Shown piece by piece: positions 17,501 to 25,071 of a stretch of 64,000 nucleotides of DNA. Every line of letters starts with the position of its first letter. The stretch's first letter is position 1. The position numbers and the translations under genes are program-made. The DNA is taken from assembly GCA_963930955.1 (NCBI GenBank), contig OZ006967.1, positions 372,001-436,000 of the forward strand. Direction: 5' to 3'. The notes beneath the pieces are model-generated. The model worked only from the letters and a program-made list of their open reading frames with translations, did no database searches and was not told the origin of the DNA. The DNA comes from Scatomonas sp963930955 (GTDB lineage Bacteria; Bacillota; Clostridia; Lachnospirales; Lachnospiraceae).

Positions 17501-19492
17501 GGCAATAGTGGTGCCATTCATTGTCTGCAATTCAAATTTTGCGCCGTCTACCGGCTCCCCGGTCTGATCTACCTTAATTACGGAACTCTCAGGAATGGTT
17601 ACCAGATTAAACTTCAAACTCATATTGGAGTCGGTATTTCCTCGTTCCAAGTAAAAAAATTTCAGAGTATGGTATGTCTTGTCTGCAAAGGTATTCTCGC
17701 TCCAGGATGTAGAGTTAACCTTTCCTGCGTTTTGAAATTGTTGTTTTAAAGTAGACTCTTTTTTTATGTTGTATGTTTGACCATCATATTCATCCGTCCC
17801 TATCTCGTTTATTATGATATCGCCTGTACTAAAATCAATTTTTAGAGTGGCCATATCATGGATTCCGCCAAGATCCGCTACCAGCACATCGTCTATAAAC
17901 ACCCAGACATCATCATCGCCGGAAAATTCATAAGTAACAGGCTTTCCGCCTTGAGCCAGTGGTTTCGTATGACCTTGATTATCCTGGATAAACCGGGTTG
18001 TCATGGTCAGTCCAAAATAATGGTTCATGGTAGCGGTTTCCGTCCCGCCGTTTACCGCCTCTCCCACGGCATTGATCTTTGCCATCTCAATTTCTTCGGC
18101 TGCATTTTTCGAAAACACCTTTGTGCCGGAATTAAAGGGGAAAAATTGTCCGTCCGGACTGCTTCCTGCAGCATAAACAGCTGGTTCCTTATACAAAGTA
18201 AATTGCTTTGTGCTTGTATTTAGTTCTGCGAAATTAGCCTGGCTGTTATAATAGTAATAGCCATTTTTATCCACCTGCAGCAAGCCCTTCGCATTTTCGT
18301 AAACAGCTCTCGCATCCTGATCTGTTTCCGGATCAAACAGATATTTCAACGACTCGCCATTTAAACCATCGGTATTTCCTTGCCCTGCTGTTACGGATAA
18401 CCTCGGATAACCATCCTCTAACACATTGTGAACAATCCCCTGGCGAACATCCGACGTTAACGTCCAATGGTTTACCGTTGTTTCGTTAAGTGCATTAGGA
18501 TCCACAGCAGACTGACCCATTCCTTTGCCAAACTTCAATTGGTGGCCAACATTTATTCCTTCATCAAAGATCCCTTTATATTCTTCGTCATCTGCATTAG
18601 ATTTTACCCAGTAATCGAATACATTGATCGTTGTTCCTTCAGGAGAAAGACCAGGGACTGTAAAGTTCGTCAGCTCATCCGGGCTTACTGCGTACGTATC
18701 CGCGCCCCCGATCTCTACCTCTGCCTCCAGCCCTTTTACTCCCTCACCCAGTACGTACCCTTCCGGCAGCCCGGCTGTGAAGGTATGGGTTCCTTCCGCA
18801 ATTCCTTCCTCAGGTACCGCTGACAGATCCCACACAAGGTCCAGGGTCACGGTTTCCCCCTGGGCGGTAACCGCCTGGATCTGCCGGGGCAGCAGGCCCT
18901 CCAGGGCTTCCCGGGTCAGAGGATTTTCCTGGCTGGCTCCGGCGGCTCCCAGAACCCAGGTTCCCTCCGTCTCCTGCAGATTGCCATCCGGATCCACCCA
19001 GCTCCAGCTGGTAATCTCCGCGGCGGTCAGGGTATTGGTCTCCTCCGGTTCTTCTGTAACAGATGCCTCCTCTGTGGGAACCGGCTCAGGCTCCGGGGTG
19101 GAATCTGTTATAACCACTTCCGGCTCCTCTGGCTCCTCTGCTTCCTGGCTTTCGCTGCAGATCTGGCAGACATACTGGCAGGGACTTCCCTCGGTGGCCT
19201 CCGCGTAGCCGCAGTTCTCATCGTGGACGTGCTGACAGTTCAGAATTTCCTCCCCGCTGTCGTCAGCGGTGTAGCAGTCCTCCGTATGTACATGGCCGCA
19301 GGGATTTCCCGGACTGGCCTCCTGATATCCGCATTCCGTCGTGTGCTCCGGATGATGCTGGCACAGGCCCTCCCCGTACACCGGCACAGACTCCGGCTCC
19401 TCAGCCATAACCAGCCCGGCGCTGCCGGTCAGCAGCAGCACACCAGCCAGAAAGCAGGACAGAATTCTTCTGGACTTTCCTTTTCCATCCAT
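14522..19492 (-). CDS. Large LPxTG-like pilus tip adhesin with fibro-slime, Cna-B and Spy0128-type domains
   Basis: A 1,656-residue surface protein, first gene of the pilus operon. The signal peptide ends near VMAEE. A Cys/His-rich block (about 45-125) repeats motifs such as HVHTEDCY and HVHDENCGY. A fibro-slime/PA14-like domain follows, with FSGDDDVWVFIDD. Several SpaA/Cna-B domains follow (FELQT, EFALYKE, then FAMYRL near the end), with a Spy0128-like pilin domain (KKTLDGGNLKDGEFTFALD). The sorting signal is LPVSG at about 1618 with helix and KKRKPRRTA. LPVSG differs from the LPATG of the major pilin. The start is ATG 19492 with AGGAGG upstream; a TTG ten codons earlier is less likely. The central two thirds are AT-richer than the ends. 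Confidence 0.9.
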   Translation of the reverse strand: MDGKGKSRRILSCFLAGVLLLTGSAGLVMAEEPESVPVYGEGLCQHHPEHTTECGYQEASPGNPCGHVHTEDCYTADDSGEEILNCQHVHDENCGYAEATEGSPCQYVCQICSESQEAEEPEEPEVVITDSTPEPEPVPTEEASVTEEPEETNTLTAAEITSWSWVDPDGNLQETEGTWVLGAAGASQENPLTREALEGLLPRQIQAVTAQGETVTLDLVWDLSAVPEEGIAEGTHTFTAGLPEGYVLGEGVKGLEAEVEIGGADTYAVSPDELTNFTVPGLSPEGTTINVFDYWVKSNADDEEYKGIFDEGINVGHQLKFGKGMGQSAVDPNALNETTVNHWTLTSDVRQGIVHNVLEDGYPRLSVTAGQGNTDGLNGESLKYLFDPETDQDARAVYENAKGLLQVDKNGYYYYNSQANFAELNTSTKQFTLYKEPAVYAAGSSPDGQFFPFNSGTKVFSKNAAEEIEMAKINAVGEAVNGGTETATMNHYFGLTMTTRFIQDNQGHTKPLAQGGKPVTYEFSGDDDVWVFIDDVLVADLGGIHDMATLKIDFSTGDIIINEIGTDEYDGQTYNIKKESTLKQQFQNAGKVNSTSWSENTFADKTYHTLKFFYLERGNTDSNMSLKFNLVTIPESSVIKVDQTGEPVDGAKFELQTMNGTTIASGETNSQGEFVFYDDNDYPLSIDEIYQQCSEDTGDTTRLKLVETKVPAGYRSNGDMILYFHTSPDGEHVLLLSENHWDTGAYAMPRVTTTLPTSVKLYNNQGTFVKEKDPAKAGVLFAVIMKKGEQENTWYPVYGDPLNGWTVAETLSWDTIRTAVLENIKLEHDYRFRLTPSGSYQVTIDNLPGDIKTYYYMTSGDLAKTKYTVAYYYSTASDLNEVNETNTYLMNPQGEPDLMSRVYSADLYVPNIKNRLLIQKVDEELKPVNGVEFALYKETDLEEFNGQSSSGKQVYVDSTDPKKQLVIKNKNGNPQELVDPYDSRTTEYITETIDLDGGGVFPTSGKGILECGTYYLVETKTPEGYVSDHTAVKVVVDHTGVYAHAGTAEDNISVLKGVGSVVRSMVQFAVDDKVDTTLNTIKAGLGTVTYENGSFSGDDASVDWNGQKILHLTYANNHHVLDYGVTGATEEGNLENLTLTAKAGWSKLFIRQCLAHDDNTDTSLKTDLKDQDITKLFSGTTIVRVKNQSVGNLKISKTVTGDGSDSNKEFTFTITLTGEKPGISAGATFAYVKGNERGTVILDANGTVSIQDDNGTNQPIQLKDGETLTILNLPVGTHFEIKEVSVPGYTPSVIVDGVTQENGTAEGTISHVPTENGTVDITTEVAYTNTFSNDVSVSLQGKKTLDGGNLKDGEFTFALDRTDSGDKKAVVMPEDLTAVVKANGTFAFENIIFKQAGTYTFSITEQRPEGADPYANGTEYDTHIATVTVEVKAGANELLEATVSYDNAGAPSESDQANIQQAAFTNYVVDDFSFTKTDKGGMSGKKLQGAVFAMYRLACTDEKHDHASSQIKVSDAEKGTIDPSYEYINCWELVTTSTSGENGLVSFENLRVTGEYRLVEIQAPAGYTLPNGQWRIKYTDDGRFGPIEGEGQVGKPVAIGVVEGSREYYIMNYQPTELPVSGNRGIRIFAAAGGTLMLAGGLGLLWYKKRKPRRTA

Positions 19493-19550
19493 GCTCCGCT
19501 CTCCTCCTTCTTTCTCTATCAAACAATCTCTTTCTTTTCTTATGCCTTTA

Positions 19551-19580
19551 ATTTTACATGGTTTCCAGCGGATTGGTCAA
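19551..19580 (-). promoter_or_regulatory. Sigma-A type promoter of the pilus operon
   Basis: On the minus strand: -35 TTGACC (19575-19580), an 18-base spacer and -10 TAAAAT (19551-19556), giving a leader of about 55 bases to the adhesin ATG. The rest of the roughly 400-base gap between adhesin and regulator (19581-19893) shows no gene. Confidence 0.65.
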
Positions 19581-19748
19581 TATCTATTTCTCCCATTCCC
19601 CGGCCCCTGTCCCCTGCGTTTATATTTTGAAATTTCTGCCTATATCCGGAATTTTCCTGCTAATTTTCCATTTTTCTGATGTTTGGGTGGACGATTCTCC
19701 ATATATTTCCTTCTATTCTTTAGGATTCCCAGAAATTCCATTATAATA

Positions 19749-19763
19749 TTCCAGGATCTGGAA
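19749..19763. promoter_or_regulatory. Palindrome in the divergent pilus/regulator intergenic region
   Basis: TTCCAG-GAT-CTGGAA is a perfect 15-base palindrome. Two further ATTCCA half-sites lie just upstream (about 19725-19740). A plausible operator for one of the two divergent regulators; no direct proof. Confidence 0.4.
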
Positions 19764-19893
19764 GCATTCTCTGATTGCGGCACTTTTTGTGGACAACTTT
19801 TTTCATCTTCTTTCACTTTAACTTTCCTACTGCATCCACTATCATAGAAAGGTGCCTGAAATCACAGAAATTTTTTTTAGGAAGGAACGTTTT

Positions 19894-21333
19894 ATGTCCG
19901 CGTTTTCCAATTTGCTATCCAAACTGATCCAGACCGAAAATGTAAACGTGTCGGCTCTGACCCAGTACTGCGGCCTGGACCGGTCTACCATGTATAAACT
20001 CATAAACGGCAAGCGCAGCCTTGCTTCCCGGGAACTGGTGCAGAAAATTACGGAATTCATCCATCTGAACCCCTGGGAACAGCAGCAGCTGCTGGAAGCC
20101 TACGAGATCACCCGCCTGGGTCCGGAAATCTATTCCCAGCGCCGGGATATCCAGAAATTCATCCTGAATCTCCGGGATATCCGCAAAAAAACCCAGCTTC
20201 CGGACGCCGGCTCCCTGGAAGAGCTGCCTTCTTCCCCGGATCCTGCCGTGCCTTTGCTGGGAAAGCTCCAGGTATCCGCCGCCGTCCACTCCATTTTCCG
20301 GCGGGCGGCCGCTAAAACTGCAGATTCTTATAAGATCGGCATTCTGGCCCAGCCGGAGCACCTGGAGGTTCTGAACGCAGTGGCTCCTCTGCTGCAGGCA
20401 GGCAGCCGTCTGCGGCTGGACCACATTATCTGCTTCAACAATGGCCGGCAGAGCATTCCTCCCCAGTGCAACTACAATCTTCAGGGCCTGTCCGGGGTGA
20501 TTCCCTTCTACGGAACCAAATGCCAGTACCAGCCCTACTATTATTACGACAATGTAGACTCCCACCATGGAAGCTTTAATCTTATGTCCTGCCTGTTTCT
20601 TACAGAGGACGAGGCGGTACTCTGCAGTTCCAGCCTCTCCGGCGGCTACTTTTTTCATTCCGAAAAGATGATTGCCCCTCTGAAACAGCATTTTCAGCGG
20701 CTGCTGTCCATGGCCAGGCCCATGGTGCTCTCCTTTGAGTCCTCCCTGGAATTTCAGTTTCAAAAACTGCCTGCCCTCACCGCCGCCTGCCGGGACTCCT
20801 ACAGCCTCAGCTATGAGCCCTGCTTCGGCGCCTGCATGAGTCGGGATCTGCTGGAAAAATACCTGCGCCCGGAACTTCCGGACCGGGAGCATTTTCTGGC
20901 CCGGGCGGACGCCTACTTTGCCGCCGCCTCCTGTTCCCACAACTACTTCTCCCGGTCGGGGCTGGAGCACTTTCTGAAAACCGGTATCCTCCATGAGATC
21001 CCTCCGTCCCTGTATATTCCCCCGGAATATCCGGACCGGGTCCGCATGGTAAAACGTTTTATCGCTCTTCTGGAGGAAGGAAAAGACATCCGCATGTTCC
21101 AGAACGCCCTTGGCGACTATCCCTCCAACTTCCATCTGCTGGCCGCCTGCAACTTCGGCTATCTGATGTTTATCAACCGGGAGAACCATTACTCCTACCT
21201 GATCCTGGAGGAACCCAACCTGCTGGGCGCCTTCTTTGACTACGCTTCCTCCCTGGGAGAAACCGACCAGCTGACCACCCCCCAGGAAACCCGCAGCTTC
21301 CTGCAGCGCGCTCTGGAAAAATATGGAGGTTAA
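19894..21333 (+). CDS. HTH-type regulator, first of tandem paralogous pair
   Basis: 479 residues. The N-terminal 70 residues look like a Cro/XRE-type helix-turn-helix (LIQTENVNVSALTQYCGLDRSTMYKLINGKR), followed by a long region without a recognised domain (QPEHLEVL, YYYYDNVDSHH, then the end NLLGAFFDYASSL). ATG 19894 is preferred over an earlier in-frame start because AGGAAGG lies eight bases upstream. It is divergent from the pilus operon and co-transcribed with a paralog four bases downstream, so pilus control is the likeliest job (inference). The C-terminal region could sense a ligand or interact with polymerase. Confidence 0.7.
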   Translation: MSAFSNLLSKLIQTENVNVSALTQYCGLDRSTMYKLINGKRSLASRELVQKITEFIHLNPWEQQQLLEAYEITRLGPEIYSQRRDIQKFILNLRDIRKKTQLPDAGSLEELPSSPDPAVPLLGKLQVSAAVHSIFRRAAAKTADSYKIGILAQPEHLEVLNAVAPLLQAGSRLRLDHIICFNNGRQSIPPQCNYNLQGLSGVIPFYGTKCQYQPYYYYDNVDSHHGSFNLMSCLFLTEDEAVLCSSSLSGGYFFHSEKMIAPLKQHFQRLLSMARPMVLSFESSLEFQFQKLPALTAACRDSYSLSYEPCFGACMSRDLLEKYLRPELPDREHFLARADAYFAAASCSHNYFSRSGLEHFLKTGILHEIPPSLYIPPEYPDRVRMVKRFIALLEEGKDIRMFQNALGDYPSNFHLLAACNFGYLMFINRENHYSYLILEEPNLLGAFFDYASSLGETDQLTTPQETRSFLQRALEKYGG

Positions 21334-21337
21334 GATT

Positions 21338-22774
21338 ATGTCAGAATTTTCCGATTTACTCTCTCTGCTGATCAAATCCAGAGACATCAACATCAGCGGT
21401 CTCACCAGCTACTGCGACCTGGACCGCTCCACCATGTACAAGATCATCAACGGCAAACGGAATCCCGCTTCCCGGGAACAGGTGCGCCGGATCTCCGAAT
21501 TCATGAATCTGAACCCCCTGGAAAACCGGGAGCTCATGAACGCCTACCAGATCACCCGCATCGGCTGGGAGGTCTTTTACCGGCGCAAAAATGTCCTGGA
21601 ATTCATCCTGAACTTCCAGAACATCCATGCAAAATCCGCCTTTTACTTTCCCCTGTCCGACCGGGACAGCGACCCGCCCCGGCAGCCAGGAGCGGAAGCC
21701 ATCCCCTTATCCAGCCGCCTGCAGGTCTCCTCAGCCATCCACAACCTCTGCCTCCAGGCCCTCAGCGCCAAAGAAGGGTTCCTGGACATTATTGCCCAGC
21801 CGGAGCATCTGGAGGCCCTGGACCTGGCGGCGCCCCTCATCAGCAGCCGGGCCGACCTGAAGCTCCGCCAGCTGATCTGCGTCAACAACAACCGCAGCTT
21901 CCTGCGCACCCAGCAGGATTACAACCTGCAGTGCCTGACCCGGCTGATCCCCTTCTTCGGCATCAGCTGCCAGTACTTTCCTTATTATTATTACGATGAT
22001 GTAAACTCCCATTTTAACAACCTGAATTTCATGCCCTGTGTATTCCTGGCCCCCGAAGCCGCCGTGGTATGCTCCAGCGAGCTGAAAGAAGGCATCCTCT
22101 TTCAGTCCCGGGATCTGGTCGCCCTTCTGCAGGAACGCTTCTGCGACCTTCTGAAAACCGCCCGGCCCCTGATCGTGCCCTTCCACTCCTCCCTGGAATT
22201 CCACCTGAAGGAAATACCGGCGGCCATGACCGCCTCCAAAGACGCCTACGGCCTCAGCGCGGAACCCTGCCTGATTCCCTACCTGTCCGAAAGCCTCTTT
22301 GCCAGATACTTCCGCAGCGACCTGCTGGCCCAGGAAGAACTCCTGCGTTCCCTGGAAAACTATATCGGCTCCTTCTCCCGGATCACCCTCCACAACTACT
22401 TCACCCGGGAAGGCGCCCGCAGATTCCTCCAGACTGGCCGCATGCACGAAGTCCCCGAAGAAATCTACTCTCCCATTGCGTACCCGGACCGGATCATGCT
22501 TCTGAAGCAGCTGCGCACCGCTCTCCTGAACGGCAGAGACATCCGTCTCTTCAACGCCCCCCTGGACCGGTTCCCCCTGAACCTGCACATCTTCTCCTCT
22601 GCAGATCTGGGATACATCCTCTTCAGCGGCAGCGAAAAGAAACTCCATTACCTGCTCCTGAAAGAGCAGAATCTCCTCAACGCATTCTACGACTTCGCCG
22701 CCTACCTGGAAGACGATGACCTCCTCTGCACCCCGGAGGAAACCGACGCCTTCCTGCGGGAACTCATCCGATAA
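21338..22774 (+). CDS. HTH-type regulator, second of tandem paralogous pair
   Basis: 478 residues, co-linear over the whole length with the upstream gene: shared DLDRSTMYKIINGKR, IAQPEHLEALDLAAPL, YYYYDDVNSH, the SLEFH block and the closing LLKEQNLLNAFYDFAAYL. The HTH is conserved, but the regions after it differ more. GGAGG overlaps the end of the previous gene and gives ATG 21338, so the two are translationally coupled. The pair might form a heterodimer or give a two-input switch. No membrane segment or phospho-receiver motif is seen. Immediately downstream lies the 3' end of the group II intron. Confidence 0.7.
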   Translation: MSEFSDLLSLLIKSRDINISGLTSYCDLDRSTMYKIINGKRNPASREQVRRISEFMNLNPLENRELMNAYQITRIGWEVFYRRKNVLEFILNFQNIHAKSAFYFPLSDRDSDPPRQPGAEAIPLSSRLQVSSAIHNLCLQALSAKEGFLDIIAQPEHLEALDLAAPLISSRADLKLRQLICVNNNRSFLRTQQDYNLQCLTRLIPFFGISCQYFPYYYYDDVNSHFNNLNFMPCVFLAPEAAVVCSSELKEGILFQSRDLVALLQERFCDLLKTARPLIVPFHSSLEFHLKEIPAAMTASKDAYGLSAEPCLIPYLSESLFARYFRSDLLAQEELLRSLENYIGSFSRITLHNYFTREGARRFLQTGRMHEVPEEIYSPIAYPDRIMLLKQLRTALLNGRDIRLFNAPLDRFPLNLHIFSSADLGYILFSGSEKKLHYLLLKEQNLLNAFYDFAAYLEDDDLLCTPEETDAFLRELIR

Positions 22775-22860
22775 CTGCAGAAAATCGAGTAGGAGGCGGT
22801 GGTTAGCCGCCGTCCTCTCAGTCGAGTAAGTAAGAGGACTTTCACCTCAAACTTCTCACG

Positions 22861-22894
22861 GAACCGTACGTGAAGGTCTCCCTTCATACGGCTC
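22861..22894 (-). ncRNA. Group II intron domain V
   Basis: On minus it reads GAGCCGTAT-GAAGG-GAGA-CCTTC-ACGTACGGTTC, the catalytic hairpin with the two-base bulge and GNRA-like loop. A GC-rich domain VI-like stem (GGCGG/CCGCC, with an A-containing loop) follows at about 22793-22815. Confidence 0.88.
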
Positions 22895-22901
22895 TTATCA
22901 T

Positions 22902-23900
22902 TTAACAATACGAGTACATCCTGCTCCAATGAGCAAACAGCTTCGGCTCTCGTTTCCTGATAGACGAGAGCCATTTCTCAGCCCTCCGTCTGCGTCCACG
23001 AAAACTTTTATACTTGCACATTGCCCATTTTATCAGTCTGCGTTCAATACACTGTAACGTGTTTTTCATTGCTGACGGATTAAATTTTCCAAAGTAATTC
23101 ATCCACCCTCTAATCATTGGATTCAGCAGTTCTGCAATCATGTCTATCTTGCACCCGGTTCTCTTGTGTATCTCCAGTGCTTTGATCTTATCCCTGAAAC
23201 CTTTCGCTGCCGTTTTACTGACCGATGCGATAAAGTTATTTCGCATCACACCATCCTTACATTTAATGTAGACTGCCTTAAAAGTGTATCCAAGAAAGTC
23301 AAACTCTGTCAGTTCTTCCTCCTTAGTCCTGTCCTTATCTTTACAGTATACAATTCTTGTTTTAACAGGATGCAGCTCCAGTTTACACTCTTCAAACCTT
23401 TTAGCAAGTTTCTCCTTTATGTAGAGTGCTTCTTCTTTGGTTCTACAATGCACAACTCCATCATCTGCATATCTTTCAAACGGCGCCTGTGGGAAATTTC
23501 TTTTCATCCACATATCAAAGACATAGTGCAGAAACATATTTGCCAGTACTGGACTAATTACGCCACCTTGTGGTGTTCCAGATTCTCTTTCAATTCTGCT
23601 TCCATCCGTCAGAACGAAAGGACTTTTGAGCCATCTTTCAATATATAAACATATCCAAGGCTCCTTTACGTGTCTGCGTACCACTCTCATTAACAATTCA
23701 TGGTCGATATTGTCAAACAATCCTTTTACATCTAATTCTATAACATAGTCATATTTCCAACATCTTTTCCTTGTCTTCTCAACCGCATCTAATGCTGATT
23801 TGTGTGGTCTGTATCCATATGAATCTTCACAAAACATAGGCTCCACTTCCCGTTCTACATATGCTCTTGCGACCATCTGTGCAATCCGGTCTGCTATAGT
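22902..23900 (-). pseudogene. Group II intron reverse transcriptase/maturase, C-terminal two thirds
   Basis: This encodes, after the break, PTIADRIAQMVARAYVE, the RT core with DVKGLFDNIDH, TPQGGVISPVLANMFLHYVFD, and the catalytic YADD in ERYADDGVVHC. The thumb and maturase (X) domain follow, with PMIRGWMNYFGKF and RLIKWA. There is no HNH endonuclease domain, as in class C introns. The N-terminal third is at 26858-27213. The frame extends upstream into the insert (to 23999), but those residues are foreign. The gene is intact except for the insertion. Confidence 0.88.
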
Positions 23901-23941
23901 CGGCACGACAACAGCAAAAAGCACTTGATCACAGCAGGGAT

Positions 23942-24172
23942 TTGGGAACTGTAACGATCCTCCATCCCTACCATCCCCTTTACGGGCAGAGTTTTCCAAT
24001 CCTGAAAATCCGGAAAGTAGCTGGTCAGCGCCGCTATTCGCTCCGGTCTAAGAATGATGTATTCTCCGTCCCCGAGTCCTGGACCATTGATAACAGACAA
24101 AATCTTTTCTCTGAAAGTTATTTCGATGCAGATACCTTACGGGCGCTCCTTGAGCTTTCCAGCCTGCTGTAG
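23942..24172 (+). CDS. Small accessory protein of the serine-recombinase element (DUF5372-like)
   Basis: 76 residues: TVTILHPYHPLYGQSFPILKI, then RRYSLRSKNDVFSVPESWT. It resembles a small family (DUF5372-like, recognised by the HP-x-HPLxGQ start and VPESWTD block) found beside recombinases; the family assignment is from memory. It starts at TTG, and no convincing ribosome site is visible. The frame opens right at the element's left end, so the start is uncertain. Its usual place next to the recombinase suggests a role in transposition or its control. Confidence 0.6.
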   Translation: MGTVTILHPYHPLYGQSFPILKIRKVAGQRRYSLRSKNDVFSVPESWTIDNRQNLFSESYFDADTLRALLELSSLL

Positions 24173-24191
24173 AAATCGTCCTTTTTCTCGT

Positions 24192-24229
24192 ACCACAGGG
24201 TAGATTTTTCTTTCTCCCTGTGGTATAAT
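24192..24229 (+). promoter_or_regulatory. Promoter with inverted-repeat operator before the 24236 gene
   Basis: ACCACAGGG (24192-24200) is a perfect inverted repeat of CCCTGTGGT (24216-24224). It overlaps a consensus TATAAT (24224-24229) only seven bases before the ATG, so the message may be leaderless. The repeat could equally be an operator or a hairpin. Confidence 0.5.
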
Positions 24230-24235
24230 CTTATC

Positions 24236-24595
24236 ATGAATAGTACTGATAAGAATAATAACCCTTACAGATCCATGACCACTGACACTCTCAAAGCCCG
24301 CCGTCAGGAACTCCTTAATACAATGCCAAATCCGGCAAATGTCATGAGGGCTTCCCTGATCACCAGATCCATCAAATGCGGCAAGCCCAACTGCAGATGT
24401 GCCAATGGAGAGGGGCACAAAAGCCTGTACCTCTCTTCCTACTACAATGGGAAGACACGCCTGGACTCCGTGCCCAGGGCTTACAAAGACGCTGTCTCCC
24501 AATGTATTAAGGATTATGAGGATATCACATCCCTGCTTATAGAGCTCAGCAGCATCAACCTGGAACTGTTCCGGCGCAGAGAGATCGACCTTTAG
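24236..24595 (+). CDS. DUF6788-like zinc-motif protein of the recombinase element
   Basis: 119 residues. A CGKPNCRCANGEGHKSLYLS block (Cys-x4-Cys-x-Cys) followed by NGKTRLDSVP is characteristic of a small family often encoded with transposases (DUF6788-like, from memory). It is basic and probably DNA- or RNA-binding through the Cys cluster. The start ATG has the -10 box directly upstream; an alternative start at 24275 lacks a ribosome site. Probably an accessory or directionality factor of the element (inference). Confidence 0.65.
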   Translation: MNSTDKNNNPYRSMTTDTLKARRQELLNTMPNPANVMRASLITRSIKCGKPNCRCANGEGHKSLYLSSYYNGKTRLDSVPRAYKDAVSQCIKDYEDITSLLIELSSINLELFRRREIDL

Positions 24596-24615
24596 CCTGA
24601 AAGGAGGAGGCCACA

Positions 24616-25071
24616 ATGGAAGCAACTCTCATGTATCTGACCGGTAATGACTCCCGGCTTGCGGAGGAACTCATATCGGCACTTTCCGCTCTTTTCATTT
24701 CCTTCTTTTCAGCGGAAAAGGAGGATGAGTATGAATCAGAACCTAACTATTCCGTCCAAGATACGGGCGGAACATCTGAATCGGGAAGCACTGGTCTATG
24801 TCCGCCAGTCAACGATGGCCCAGGTACGGTTCAACCAAGAGAGCACACAGAGACAGTACGCCCTTCGAGAAAGAGCATTATCGCTTGGCTGGGCGGAAGA
24901 ACACATCCGCATAATCGACGGGGATCTGGGCATATCCGGATCCGGCCGTTCCAAAAGACCGGGCTTTGCCCAGCTCGTGACAAGCGTGTCACTGGGCGAA
25001 GTCGGCGCAGTGTTCGGATTGGAAATATCACGTCTTGCTCGGTCATCCGCCGACCTCATGAAGCTCCTTGA
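24616..25071 (+). CDS. Possible small gene overlapping the recombinase start
   Basis: An excellent AAGGAGGAGG lies seven to eight bases before ATG 24616, and the first 35-40 residues (MEATLMYLTGNDSRLAEELIS...) look protein-like. The frame then continues for over 300 bases inside the recombinase gene in another frame, where the sequence looks like a shadow. Either a short gene has lost its stop, or it is a translated leader that loads ribosomes for the recombinase. Confidence 0.35.
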   Translation: MEATLMYLTGNDSRLAEELISALSALFISFFSAEKEDEYESEPNYSVQDTGGTSESGSTGLCPPVNDGPGTVQPREHTETVRPSRKSIIAWLGGRTHPHNRRGSGHIRIRPFQKTGLCPARDKRVTGRSRRSVRIGNITSCSVIRRPHEAP

